DNA of 64,000 nucleotides from Cydia pomonella (lineage: Eukaryota > Arthropoda > Insecta > Lepidoptera > Tortricidae). Where the stretch lies: assembly GCF_033807575.1 (NCBI RefSeq), contig NC_084703.1, positions 9,672,001 through 9,736,000 on the forward strand, written 5' to 3'. Positions 12,401 to 24,529 of the stretch are shown here, in pieces (the stretch's first letter is position 1; each line of letters starts with the position of its first letter). The position numbers were made by a program, and so were the translations under genes. The notes below the pieces were generated by a model. That model searched no databases. It was given only the letters and a program-made list of their open reading frames with translations, and was not told the DNA's origin.

Positions 12401-15400
12401 TTGTGCGCGATCGGGTCTCCAGTTCATCCAAAGTTTGTAGCACTAGATCCATTTGCTTTTGCAAGCCTCCCACCATCTTCCATATGACGTTTTTAAGGCA
12501 GTCGAAGTTGTTCTTGATTTGGGGGTGCTTCCTGAAGTGATTGGGCTTTCAAAACTAGCCATACGGGAGGTAAAACGATCTTTCATTTCGTCCATTCCCT
12601 TTTGCAATTGTGACAGAAGATCCACGGTTGGTGCTTACTGTTAATTTTGTGAATAAAATAAATCTAAAGATCGGTTTGTGTATATGTATAATGAATATTC
12701 AAATACGTCGTAAATTGTTTTTGAATAAATAAACTGAAACTGAAACGTGTGTGAGAATGATTAAAACAGCTGTGGGCGGCACTTATGTCCATATTAGCAC
12801 ATTTCAACTAAAATTTAAGGTAAATAATGGAAATAATTCTTATCTAAATATATAAAAGAAGAAACTGACTGACTGACTGACTGAATGACGGACTGACTGA
12901 ATGACGGACTGACTGACATATCATCAACGCACAGCCTAAACCGCTGGTTCTAATAGAGATTCCAAATTTGGCACGTAGGTTCTTTAGAAGGTCTAGGGGT
13001 GCACTAAGAAAAGATTTTTCAAATTGGAGCTGGTTTAAATGGAGATTTTTGCTACTTTTGACTCCAGGTACCGGCTATATGCTGTCAGAAATATGTTTTC
13101 GGGGGTGTAAAAAATGTCAAATTGGCTATCGCTGTTTAAGATGCTTTTTAATCGGGACATCGCTTGATGTAAAGGGGAGAAAGAAAGCGCGCGCGTCCTG
13201 GCCGGCGGGACGGCAAAGAAGCCGCGGTTGCGAGCGCGTAAAACTTTGGTAGAAGTTTGAGGCACCCGTATTGGTACCAGGGAGTAAGGCAAGATTAGAT
13301 AGTGTTCCCCGTATAAGCCGAAGGAAATATTTAATCAGGTAAATATTCCTCCTGGCCTCCAGTGATGTGTTCAGCATTCCAAGTATAAAAAGAGTTGGAT
13401 ATAAGTATGGGTAGTAACCGTATAACTTATTGTGTAGGAAACGTGCATATGGTTTTGTGCCCTTTCCAGGAGAAGTATATACTGCTGTTCATGGGGATTC
13501 CAGATTAACGCATTCGTTTCCAGCTTACTACGCACAAACGCGTTGTACAAAATGCTGATAGCGTTTTTTTAAATACTACGTCGGTGGCAAACAAGCATAC
13601 GGCCCGCCTGATGGTAAGCAGTATCCGTAGCCTATGTACGCCTGCAACTCCAGAGGAGTTACATGCGCGTTGCCGACCCTAACCCCCTCCCGCCCCTCGT
13701 TGAGCTCTGGCAACCTTACTCACCGGCAGGAACACAACACTATGAGTAGGGTCTAGTGTTATTTGGCTGCGATTTTCTGTAAGGTGGAGGTACTTCCCCA
13801 GTTGGGCTCTGCTCTAGATCTGGAATGACATCCGCTGTGCTGTGCCCTACCACACAGAGCGAGATGACATTCACAATTCCCATACCTCTCTTGTGGACGT
13901 AGTTTAAGGACATACCCGGGTCCGAGTTTGCGTGCCTGTTTGTAAATATTTTTGCCTGCCTTATAACAAATCCCAGACATCTAGCTTCATTACAGATCTT
14001 TACGATATGTTGGTTAAAATATGGCTTCATATGCTGGTAAGGGGTTAACCCTACTAGGCCAAGTTTGGTATCGTTTTCGTATAAATATGGTATCTTATTG
14101 ATACGAATCCGAAGTAAAAAATGTATGGTATATATAAAAAAAAAACTTTTTTAAATCCCCTTCACGGTTAAACCGCTGAACTAATTTAATAAAAAAATGG
14201 TGTAGTGATAGTTGGAGTACCGCACCGGGGAAGAATAAAGGATAGTTTTTATCCTAAAAAATATTTCTTGAAAGTTGAAAAGTGAGGTGAAAGTTTGTTC
14301 GTGGAATTGATAACCGTTGATTCTATTTAGATGAAATCTACGCCTATATCTTTGATTTACTTAAAAATTATACCAATATTGACTTAGCATTGACCTAAAC
14401 ATAACCTCTGACGTCGCCGACGCTGAAAACGAACCAATTATGATGATTATCAACCCGTGAGCTTGAAAACTTTGAAACAAACAATCATAATAATAAGTTC
14501 AAATTCAAATCCCTAGCTGCCCGTTTTTCTATAGTTTCTTGAAAAAAAATTTGTTTGCACAGTGATTGAAATACATATATTCAATACCTATCGACGTTAC
14601 TTTCAGTTGGAGGACGTAAGCGCGTTCCTGAAGAGGAAGACTGGCTTCCAGCTCCGCCCAGTGGCCGGATACCTCTCTCCACGCGACTTTCTCTCCGGTC
14701 TCGCCTTTCGAGTCTTTCATTGCACGCAGTACATTCGCCATTCTTCCGATCCGTTTTATACTCCGGAGCCGTAAGTTTTTGCACCTAAATGTCAATTTAT
14801 TAAGGAATTTCTAAGGTTATATGATAATGAATGTCTTTGCCAGATTTGGCATCAAATATGTTACAATATATTAAAGAATACCTACGTGAAAAGGAAAAGT
14901 GCATCAGTGAAGACACCTAATGTCATCAAAAATGTAACCGTAACACGTACTACGGGCAATAACGTCGTGTATGTATATATTTATAGTACTTTGTTCTCGG
15001 CAATATTTAAACCTACCTTCTAAATGGATTTCCAATATCGTTATCGCTACAAACCGTTGCGAGATTGTGAGTTTCAGTAGACGCATAAATCATACCTACA
15101 TATATACATGGAATGTTGTATTGAGTACGTACAAATATATACTTGCATGTTATTTCAGTGACTGCTGCCACGAGCTGCTAGGGCACATGCCGTTGCTCGC
15201 CAATTCATCTTTCGCACAATTCTCTCAAGAGCTGGGACTAGCTTCTCTGGGTGCATCTGACGAGGACATTGACAAGTTGGCCACGGTATATATTTTTTTT
15301 GTATTTTTGGGAAGGTGCTGTTAAGGATCATCGATCCTAATAAGAATCGTCTTATATAGCGTGGATCAAATCTTGGAAGCTAAATCATAACCACTTTTTT

Positions 15401-18214
15401 GACATTCGATAGAGCTCAAATTTGGTGTATGTATATAAGACCGGTGAAAATGCAATAATACGAGTAGGGTGACCTCGAAGTAGTAAACGTATATGTAGTA
15501 CTTAAGAAAATAACCTCAAATTCACGAAAATAATATCAATTATCTATGTTTTCGCGCTATATTAAATAAAAACTTGGTTGGTAAAACATGATTCAGATTT
15601 CAGATTTTTATTGGTAAAAAAATATAGATTTTTGCACATCATAATTACAATATGCATGAATTAATAATTAACTGAAATTTACGGTAGATGTAGTTAAATA
15701 CAATTTCAAAATGTCAGCTATTTGTAAGTTCATGTAAATGTCAGTAAATATTTAAAGAAAAATGTTATAAATTGATTTAGAATTGATAACAAATTGTCAA
15801 AATCCCGTCGATTCAATGCCCTTGATTGAATGGTGTGCCTTTTATTGTTACATTGCATGTTCAAATCTGGCTTGGCTTCCAATGTTTCCATAGATACAAT
15901 GGCAATCTCCTTTTAGGCTTGTTGATATGATATTCAGCTATTTACTATGTTATTCTACGTTGTAGTGTAGTTGGTTGACAGGTAAAATACGTACCTCAGA
16001 CGTAAATGTGCATGGCGACTTTATCAATGAATTAATTCATAATTTGTCCATGCAATTTCGCAGCTCACTGTACCCGCGTTTATTTCAGCTTTATTTCTTC
16101 ACTGTGGAGTTCGGTCTTTGCCGCTCCCCCGACGGCTCGTTCCGCGTTTACGGCGCCGGCCTGCTTTCCTCAGTGGCAGAGTTGAAGCACGCCCTAACCA
16201 CGAGCGCCAAACACAAGCGCTTCGACCCCGAAGTCACCGTCAATGAAACCTGCATCATCACTTCTTACCAGAATGCTTATTACTATACGGACTCGTTCGA
16301 AGAGGCCAAGGAAAAGATGCGGTCAGTATTGTAGAAATATATCTGTGAAATTTGTGCCACAGGGAAGAAAAATGCTCCTTCTGTGGCTGAGGCGCTGTAC
16401 TGAATCGCGATACCCCGTTTCCACTAGGATTATCGTGTCCGTGTAGTCCCAACTCCCACGTAGCACAGAATAAATAATATTGTCAATATGGTGAAGACCG
16501 TCTATAAGGGAAAATCGTCCATAAGCTTTTTCGTCGCTTTTCACTCTTGCGAAGGAGTGAAGCTCTTTTTTCTGACTGTGTCTGAGCGACGTACCTATAC
16601 AAATACGAGAGTTCTTGCCCTATCATGGTTTTCCCTGCAATACGTTTCATATCTACCGGTTGGTCTTCTCCACATTTCTCGACTACTTATACTGAAAAAA
16701 GTTAACAATATTTACAAATGGTCACCGTTCAGATTACAATTGCTTACTTTGCTCTTAGTTTTTTTTTTCGGATAAACTTGTCTCATCTGTTGGTATATAA
16801 TTATGTGCAAGCAAACGTTTATTTCAGTGCATTTGCTGAAGGTATCCAGCGTCCCTTCGGAGTGCGATACAACCCATACACACAGAGCGTGGAGGTGCTA
16901 AGCAACGCACAAAAGATAACGGCTCTGGTGCGTGAATTGCGAGGCGACATCTGTATCGTGTCCTCCGCCATAAAGAAGATCTCGGCCCAGGACTCCACGC
17001 TCGACGTCGAGACTATCGCCAACATGTTGCACACCGGTTTACAGGTATACGCACAGAATAATAATAGTAACGTATGCGGAGTGAAATCTGCACAAAGTTT
17101 GGAACATGTAAAAAGTAAAAAAATAAAACAAACTGAAAAAATATCTAACTGCCAATTTATAGTCTATATGCATGTCAATTAATATTTCATAAGCATTGCT
17201 TTCTTTCTTTTGAAATTATGGTCAATTTTGAAGAACACCGTCGCGAAACTGTATGTAATTTCTCCAGTACTATTTCCCTGTGGCCGTAAGCGAAGATAGT
17301 GGAACATTTTGTGGAAACGGGTTAGAGCTGAATGTCTGTTTTTAATATTTTAGTATGGTGTACCGAACTATTTGGCCACTTTGACTGCTACGAAGTATTT
17401 GACGCTGACTGTACGATGGTTACCAACTTACCATTCATAATAGGTTGGAGGAAAGAAGGGAAAAAAATGGTGGCACAGTTGCTTTGCGTCGCCAATGTGT
17501 TACAGGTAGCTAGGTTCGTTCAGATTCAGACGTCATAAACTCTACATTATATCTTCTGCATAATGTCCATTAGGTATTCTGCTCTGAAATATTATTGTAC
17601 TTAACTAAAACGTTGTGAAATGACAGAACAAAAACACTAGCGTAGACCCGAAATGCTTTATAAACACTGAACCATGTTCGCGGTGACTGCATTGTGCAGG
17701 ATTGTCATGCTAGATAATATTTTGACATGTGTCAACTGTATAAACCTTCGAGCAACACCGGCTTCCGATAAACACACCGGTTACTCTGGTTCAAAATTGC
17801 AATGTATTGAAATGAATTCAGGACGATTATTTAAACTACAGTACAGCACGGAAAATTTGTAAGAACCTGTAAGAGCCAGTAAGTTTGTTTTTATGAATTA
17901 CGAAGCCTACAGATAACAAAAACTGCATTTTACATAGACATACAATATAACGCATTTTAGGGCCATTTGGAGGCCCCTTCAATGAAATATAAGGGGTCGA
18001 GTCGCACGCAGAGGCAGCACTGATGGGTACTGCCGCTGCGTGCGACTTTACAATTTTTATTGTTAATTACATTAAAAGATGTGATTGGATGAGATCACGT
18101 CTCCGAGGTTCCCTTTATTGGTTGTTGCAGGTGAGCGAGCGTAGCCCGCAGAGCACTTCCGGCGGCAGCTCACCCAACTCGGACCGCGGCGCGTCCCCGA
18201 GGCCGGAAAATTAG
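6464..18214 (+). CDS. Trh: Tryptophan 5-hydroxylase (neuronal type)
   Basis: The enzyme converts L-tryptophan to 5-hydroxytryptophan using tetrahydrobiopterin, Fe(II) and O2. This is the rate-limiting step of serotonin synthesis. Ten coding exons, all with GT-AG borders and consistent phase: 6464-6733, 6814-6967, 7335-7500, 8294-8344, 9490-9607, 14607-14770, 15159-15285, 16089-16321, 16828-17044, 18131-18214 (527 residues). An N-terminal ACT regulatory domain (about residues 47-115, with SVIFSLKNQVGGLVRVL) is followed by the biopterin-hydroxylase catalytic domain. The iron ligands are visible: two His in DCCHELLGHMP and Glu in FFTVEFGLC. HSSDPFYTPEP, AGLLSSVAELKHAL and RPFGVRYNPYT favour tryptophan hydroxylase over phenylalanine or tyrosine hydroxylase. 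The C-terminus is Ser/Pro-rich. All frames are intact. The candidate poly(A) signal AATAAA at 18465 lies in repeat DNA. Confidence 0.95.
9080..9165. repeat. Small inverted repeat in intron 4
   Basis: TTCGATACTCGTGCGGAAATGTCATGC... is mirrored by ...GACATACTTTTCGCACTAGCATCGAA. It forms an imperfect foldback of about 85 bases with no coding content. It may be a MITE relic. Confidence 0.45.
10596..11068 (+). mobile_element. 5'-truncated non-LTR retrotransposon (LINE) 3' end
   Basis: An open frame of about 134 codons (10602-11006) reads like the extreme C-terminus of a jockey/CR1-type reverse transcriptase: AVRIVDDPKL, SLCVFYRLYNG, RFKRNFLPRTLRLWNELP, FKKGVYRFLKGRQRACN. It is followed by CTTACCATCAGGCGGGCCGT and a poly(A) tail ending at about 11068. 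The RT catalytic core is absent, which fits the usual 5' truncation on insertion. It lies in intron 5 of the hydroxylase in the sense orientation. Confidence 0.8.
11080..11575 (+). repeat. Two tandem copies of a non-coding module
   Basis: Copy one (about 11100-11310) and copy two (about 11340-11575) share CAGCAGTTCCACTTCATCAA, GAAAATAC..A.ATCACTAT, TTTGAAGAGTTCCCTCGATT and CTCATGGA.CCCATC.TCAG. A third, more divergent copy lies at 32427-32640 in the OGT-like gene. The open frames on both strands are repeat translations. Confidence 0.75.
11787..12640 (-). pseudogene. Broken LINE ORF1-like gene
   Basis: Three minus-strand frames follow one another with shifts between them: 12443-12625 (LSQLQKGMDEMKDRF, coiled-coil character), 12177-12476 (ETRSRTNILLLHGVPEAENE, SFISCHRLEK, KPRPILIKF) and 11787-12002. 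The R.NILLHGVPE / CHRLG / KPRPI.IKF pattern is that of the ORF1-type RNA-binding protein found with some insect LINEs. The frameshifts mean it is not functional. It is inserted antisense in hydroxylase intron 5. Confidence 0.55.
12857..13010. repeat. GACT simple repeat plus dispersed-element end
   Basis: About 50 bases of GACTGACTGA units (12864-12918) lead into CAACGCACAGCCTAAACCGC and CCAAATTTGGCACGTAGGTT. The latter is found in reverse complement at about 19390-19450, so both are ends of one repeat family. Confidence 0.7.
13583..13740 (-). mobile_element. LINE 3' end fragment
   Basis: The reverse complement contains CTTACCATCAGGCGGGCCGT and CTCTGGAGTTGCAGGCGT-like sequence, matching the 3' region of the LINE at 10596-11068. 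Only non-coding 3' sequence and the end of the RT frame remain. Confidence 0.65.
18000..18047 (+). other. Strong hairpin upstream of the last Trh exon
   Basis: The left arm AGTCGCACGCAGAGGCAG (18000-18017) pairs with the right arm CTGCCGCTGCGTGCGACT (18030-18047), 17 of 18 positions, around a 12-nt loop. It lies 83 nt before the final coding exon starts at 18131, within the last intron. It could affect splicing of the Ser/Pro-rich C-terminal exon, or be a small transposon relic. The structure is read directly; the function is unknown. Confidence 0.7.
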
Positions 18215-18379
18215 ATTGTACACTTCCGTCGTTTTCGGCATAATCTTTGTATTGGATTGCGAAACTTTAATTCCAATGCTTCGTTATTCATAGATTCATC
18301 ATTGCATTTAACATTTAACGTGTATTTTACCGTAATCAAGTCTGGTTTGGTCAGGTCTGGTAAACAATAGATTATAGTA

Positions 18380-19485
18380 ATAGGTACATTCAGGCTTTTT
18401 CACCGCCTTGAGGGATGAGTTTTCAAAAACGCAGAAATTAGTTTTCGTCTAGTTCCTAGCTCAAAATAAAACTTGAACCCCATTCAAAATTCATACCCTT
18501 TTTAACCCCCCTTAGGGGTTGAATTTTCAAAAACATTGAAATCACTTTTATTTGCAATAGGCTATTATGCCTTTATAAGTAGTTTCAAAGCATTCGTAAT
18601 GAATTCAAATTTTCTACCCCTTTTTAACCACTTTAGGGAATGAATTTCTCAAAATCGCTTCTTAGCTCTTGTACACTTTATAAATGCAACCTAGTGTGTA
18701 AATTTCAACTTACGTTTCGGCTCTGCGTTAAAGAGTCAGTCAGGACACGTGCATTTATATATAGATTAGAAGATATTTGTAATCTTATAATCTATTCATA
18801 GGTACATTTTTAATTTTGTAGCTCAAAAAATTACTTTACAGGATTGCATTCTCAAAAGTCTGGATCATGTGTAGCTGTAAATCAGCGTGTATGTTACAAC
18901 CGTTCAATTTCAAAATGTATGCTATCTTCGTAATTAGCATTCCCCACCACCATAAGTTCACGTCGGCTACGTTATATTTTAATTAGCGTCCTACAAAACC
19001 ATGGAAACGATACCCATATTGATATTTTGAGATTTCAACCCCATTGCACCCCCACCAGGGGGATGATTGTTCACTTCGGCTACGTTATATTTTAATTATA
19101 ATGCCATTTTTGTAATTAGCGTCTCAAAATACTATGAAAACGATACCCATATTGTTATTTTGAGATATCAACCCTATTGGGAACTTTTCCCCCTCTTAGG
19201 GGTTGAATTTAAAAAAAATACCTGATACATGTCTTTACTTATTTATCTCTAGGAATACTCCTGTGAAATTTGGAATAAAATAGTCTAACTAATCTTGTTT
19301 TCCCACACAAACTTTGGACCCCATTTCACCCCTTTAGGGGATGAAATTTGAAAAATTATTTCTTAGTGGACCCCAAGACCTTATATGGAACCTACTTGCC
19401 AAATTTGGACTTTCTAGTCCCAGCGGTTTGGGCTCTGCGTTGATTTAAGTCAGTCTGTCAGGTCTTTCACGTTTATATATAGATT
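18380..19485. repeat. Two copies of a CCCCTTAGGGG-type dispersed repeat
   Basis: Copies at about 18380-18775 and 18860-19485 share AACCCC..TTAGGGG-TTGAATTT palindromic blocks, an AGTCAGTC..TCAGG motif and the same end TTTATATATAGATT. Internal phrases such as CACTTCGGCTACGTTATATT and ACGATACCCATATTG recur at 18960-19030 and 19075-19160. Non-coding. Confidence 0.65.
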
Positions 19486-19754
19486 TCTTTGAATGACCAA
19501 TACATTTTCCAAGTAATACTTTTCCTTATTTCTACCTCTTCTTCGTTGTAAGTTCGTATTAAATTTTATTTGTTTTTTTTAGATAGATAGTCAGATATAT
19601 TTGTTAATAATTTACATATTTATTCAATAGTGTTTCTCATTACGTTCATCAGAACTTCGGTTCTTTTGGTTGTGTGGTGTCGATCTTTTTGTTACATTAT
19701 TGTGGTGGCTTATATTATAATGTTGAATATGCTCTTCTAGTTTGTTATTGTAAA

Positions 19755-19845
19755 TCAATTCCTCTGGAGTTGCAGTCGCACATATGCTACGGAGACTGCT
19801 TACCATAGGCAGGCCGAATGTTTGTTCGTCACCAACGTAGTATTC
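19755..19845 (+). mobile_element. LINE 3' end fragment
   Basis: CCTCTGGAGTTGCAGTCGCA, GGAGACTGCTTACCAT and GTTTGTTCGTCACCAACGTA match the 3' tail of the LINE at 10596-11068 in degenerate form. Confidence 0.55.
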
Positions 19846-19985
19846 TTTATTACTGTTATTCTTTTAGTAATCTCATTGTTCACGAAAAAAGTATTGAAAT
19901 AATACGGCATGGGCATATTTACCCATTTATGCGCTGTTGAACCGAAGTCATAGTCATAGTAGCTCCGCTTATTCATGATCAATAA

Positions 19986-21117
19986 TACATTGTGAGCTAA
20001 ATTTGCTTACATAATACTACTTTGAAATTTAGAACACGTAACATATGTACAAACACACATATTTTATTTATATTTTAATAATGTTTGAAATATTTAACGA
20101 TTAATACTTATAATTAAAACACTGAAGCAAAAAAAAAAAAAACCCTAAAAAGTCATAAATATGAATTGAATTTACAAATAAATAAACATATGTATTTATT
20201 AGATACATTATTATCACACGAATGTAAAAAAATATATGTAATGAAATATTGTATTACGCGTAAAAACAACATTGTGTAATTGCACCACATAGTTTTTCAT
20301 TTTCACTATAAAATTCCTCCACTGAGTGGTAACATTTTCCAACACGAAAGCATTCTTATTTAATACTAAACGTGCCCGCGGCTCCACTCGCGTAAGTGAG
20401 ATAAAGAGTTTGTCTTGTGTTTAAATACCAGCCTTATTAGGTAAAGTATAATGGAAGGGATGTTTACAAACATTACTACATCGGACATGATTTTCCAGGT
20501 GATCAATATAACTAAATTGATCTTTAAATAATATTAATTAAAGCTTGATTTTCAGAGGCGAGGAGGATATATTGCCACAAAGTTAGGAATATCTCGATAG
20601 GAAAAACTCTTTCCGTTACTTACATCTAATTTTTGATCCGATCTGAGCTATTCGGGTTTTGCAAGGCGTTCCACGTACAAAAAAATTCTGTGATGTGCCG
20701 AACCCTCGAAACACGAGTCCAACTCGCACTTGGCCGGTTTATTTATTTAAAAATACTGGAGCAAAATTAAGTTAGTGGCTTGGTATTCCGAAATACAAAC
20801 TTGTTTGCAGAGGGTTGCCACCAGTGTCCACAGTAAATTCTCAATACTTTACGCCATGCTGTCGCATACATTAAATACTTATTTGTTATTATATAAATAA
20901 AATGTTATATAATAAGATACAAAGGCCTCCATACAAAGGCCAAACTTTTCGCGTTAAAAAAAATTCTTCTTCCTTTCCCTAATCAGGACACGATACCGAA
21001 TATGTCCTTAAACGGATCGCCACTATTTTTGTTACACCTTGTTTAAATCATCGCTGGGCGTAGTTCATATAGTGCAGAATTAACAATATTATTCAAGTTC
21101 AAGTGCCTTAGGGCTTA
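19986..21117. other. Intergenic, AT-rich; repeat end at 20690-20745
   Basis: I see no gene here. About 20690-20745 carries CGAACCCTCGAAACACGAGT and CCAACTCGCACTTGGCCGG, the end of the common dispersed element. The rest is AT-rich and unassigned. Confidence 0.5.
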
Positions 21118-21935
21118 TAAAACATGCGAGTCCGTTAAGTCGCGCACCGAGGTTCCGTACAAAATTTCAATTATCTCATGTAATAATAAACAACATAATT
21201 GTGAACAGAGCCATCTATCGGTGAATTGGCTAACTAATTTGTGCGACCTGTGTGTATGTTGTCCGTCCGTCTGTCTGTCACATTTGCGATTTGAAATTTA
21301 GAATATTTATGATCAACGCTAACCCAGATACATTGAAAGTATTATTATTTTATTTTATTTTTATTAATTATGGAAAATGCCCAATGTGAAGAGGCATAGT
21401 TTCAAAGTCTAGTGACTAGGTCAAGTGGGGTATCATTTGCAAGAGTTGCATTGTACATATGTATCTCCGAAGTTTACCGACGAAAAATTATGAGTTTTTT
21501 ATACAATATTAACATTACCATAAATTTTACAGGAAAAATATAATCAGACCTCTACCTTGGTAACTTTTTTTATAGATAATTAACAAAAAACCTTTCCGAA
21601 TATAGTTTGCAATTTAACCAACTTTAGGTGTGTTTATTACACCTGGAATTCCTACGCGATTACGTTAAATAAAAGATCCTCCTTTTTTCAAATAAAAAAT
21701 CAATTTTTGAAATCGGTTCACATGATAGAGAATTATCCTCGAAAAACCAACATACGTGCATTAAATCGCGCAAATTAGTTGACACTTGCCGATAGATGCT
21801 GTACACAAATATGGTTAGTTTAGGTACTTCTCATCGAAAGTCTTTCGTCTTTATAGTTACACGAGATAATTCAAAATTTGTACGGAACCCTCGGTGCGCG
21901 AGTAAAACGAACTCGCACTTGACCGGTTTTTATTA
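21118..21935. mobile_element. Foldback element with long inverted ends, about 815 bp
   Basis: The left end (CGAGTCCGTTAAGTCGCGCA, GAGGTTCCGTACAAAATT, TCTCATGTAATAATAA..., GCCATCTATCGGTGAATTGG) is mirrored by the right end (CCGATAGATGCTGTAC..., ACGAGATAATTCAAAATTTG, TACGGAACCCTCGGTGCGCG, ACGAACTCGCACTTGACCGG). The inverted ends are each about 120-150 bases. The interior has a CCGTCCGTCTGTCTGTC block but no open frame. Confidence 0.7.
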
Positions 21936-23290
21936 ATAAACGTTTTCATGATATGAAAACTTAGTACCTATATGACATTGCCGTTCTTATTTACCCGAAA
22001 TCGTATAGGGTATACTTAAAGCAATGTTTTTCTCTAAAAGTCTAAAATTCCTGTTTGTTTTTGAGTTTTGTAAGTGTTTAAAATTATAATGAATATTTTT
22101 TTTATGCGAACTTTAATGTTGAAGATATTTTTTTATTGTGGAAGGTTTACTTTTTTTTAAATTCACTCTATTTTCTGAAGCCTGTTTGCTGAAGTGAAAA
22201 CTGCGGGCGATTATTGCTTGTATACTTACCCTACATGATTTACATGCACATTGGTATGATATGTTGTAGCGTCGTTTTAATCGGCTTAGTATAGGAACCA
22301 CCTACCTGCTTTCGCATTTATAATACATATCTGCTGTTCTCTCCCCCAAGTGTCCGTCCGTCTATGCAACTTCCACCTGTTTTAGGATTTCATTAGCTAC
22401 TCCCTAAAATACGCGCACTTGATAATTTTTTTGGGAGAGAGCTAGGAGAAATTTCTATAGGCACAATTTTGAGTTCAGCATTGCCAAGCATCATCCGCCC
22501 ACTTGCTCTTCTCAGTTTGTCTTAAATACCTTTGGATGTACTGATGTCGTACCCTCGTCGCACCACATCAGAAAAGATCTGCCGGACAATGCAACCGAAG
22601 AAGGAAAAGATAATTTGCATAAAATTCCCTGCTCTTGTTCTCTTGCTCCAGAAACCTGTCCCTACCTTACCTGACTCCTTGGATTTAATACCTGTCGTTA
22701 ATAATGACGGCCCATTATCCATGAGGTCCTCTTTTGGTGGATAATAATGCAATGAGCTGGCACCATCGAAAACTACATGAATTGCTTCCACTCTAAGGCG
22801 TGGGTCAATGACCAAACGGTGAACGGTGTGGTTTTTAAGGTCATACAAAAATCGATGTCTTTACAATGATTCTTGTTTTCTTGGAATTGTGCTTGATTTC
22901 CTCAATTTCACAGCGCTCCAACTACAGGACTTGTGCATAGGCATAGGACGTGAGAATTTGAATAACAATAAAAGTATATATGGGACTTTCACTCTGTTCT
23001 CGATACATTTTATTACCACAAATGATCAAACGTGATCACGTTTCTAAAAACAGTTTATCTACTACTGATTCTAAAATAAGACATGCTATTTACATCATTA
23101 CAAATGAAGATATGGCTTAAAATTTTGTTTGAAGTTATTTAAGTGGGGTGCTGATAGTTATTAATAACGACAGAAAAGTTCGTTTATCTTAAAAACCATA
23201 AAACTTTTACCAGACATATTTTACAGCGCATTTTCTGGACGAGCCTAAGGTCGGTGGTTAGAAGGATATCCATTAATTACTGAGCAACCT
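21936..23290. other. Intergenic; one unassigned 108-codon frame
   Basis: No gene is recognised. A minus-strand frame at 22522-22848 stays open for 108 codons and an overlapping plus-strand frame (22532-22744) for 70. Neither shows a motif I can name. They may be retroelement remnants or chance. Confidence 0.35.
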
Positions 23291-23481
23291 GTACCCCTAG
23301 TGTAAATAAATTCGATTTCGAAAAGTGACGTACGCGTTTGCGTTTAGTCTCATTTTGTATTGGATTTAGAAAGAGCGCGCCAAGCGGGACGTTTTGGAAA
23401 CTCAAAATCCTATACAAAATTAGACTTAACGCAAACGCGTTCGTCACGTTATGATGTCCATTAAATTTACACTAAGGGTAC
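23291..23481. mobile_element. MITE, about 190 bp
   Basis: The terminal inverted repeat GTACCCCTAGTGTAAAT at the left is mirrored by ATTTACACTAAGGGTAC at the right. Pairing resumes inside: GTACGCGTTTGCGTTTAGTC against GACTTAACGCAAACGCGTTC. No coding capacity. Confidence 0.8.
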
Positions 23482-24529
23482 TGTACATTTTTAAATTTTG
23501 TGTACTGTTACCAAAAATCATAGGTATAACTAGTATATGTCAGATCTAATGTGTTCAATTCAACTATAGAGGTGTAAATTGAGGCTAGAAGCGCTTTATA
23601 GGTACATATACCTATTAAGTCAGTGATGAATTGTAATAGCTATGCATTTATCACATGTTTTTTATTTGTATAACAGAAATTACCGCAAATAAATTTAACT
23701 ACACCTACGGTTCCCAATATCGAGTTCAGTTGCATCAAGCGAAGATTGAAATACTTGAAGCCGTGTAATAGTTACTCAATCACCTGGCAGCGCGCCAGCA
23801 ACTGATAATGTTAATTGTCGGAAAGAATACGTACCTAAAACATACCGAATGTCTTCTGAACCATAACAACCCGATGGCCGAGGTTCATTTCGGTCCGGAG
23901 ATTGAAATTGTTTTAGGCACGCTGCCAAAATATCAAATAATTTAATTTTTAACAAAGTATACGCTCATGCTGAAGATGCTATTTATAACCCACGTCAGTT
24001 TAACACGCATCACTTAGAAATTAATGCAGTTTATTATAAAATCCAAATAAATAGCCGAAGTTGAGATGTAAATAAATAAAACTGGAAAAAATAAAACGTT
24101 TGAAACGTAAATACCTACACCATATCTTATAAGATGACAAATGATAAATTGCATGGTGCAGTAGGCACATTATAATATATGCTAATGAATCGCACTATAG
24201 TATAGGTATAGTATTTGTACGCGTACGGAAGTAATCACATGCCCGTGTAAATGAAACCCATAGTCCTTGGCAATGCTTCTTGAATTTAATTATAACTAGT
24301 TACGTATCTGTCAAAACCACTTGAAAGTTGGCAAGTGAGCGGCAAAGATCGCTAACAGAGCGGCAAAATTAGCTTATAACATTGAAAATGTTTGATGGCA
24401 TGACGTTATATTATTTGGATAAATTAGCCTTAACCTCGTTAAAGAGATTATGCAAATTATTTGTATGCTTTTACCCAATTGAGGAACAATACTACAGGAT
24501 ATCTTATCATCTTATACCTTTAAACGAGC

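Noticed and set aside
22522..22848. 108-codon minus-strand open frame
   Set aside because: No motif, no splice context, and an overlapping open frame on the other strand; not enough to call a gene.
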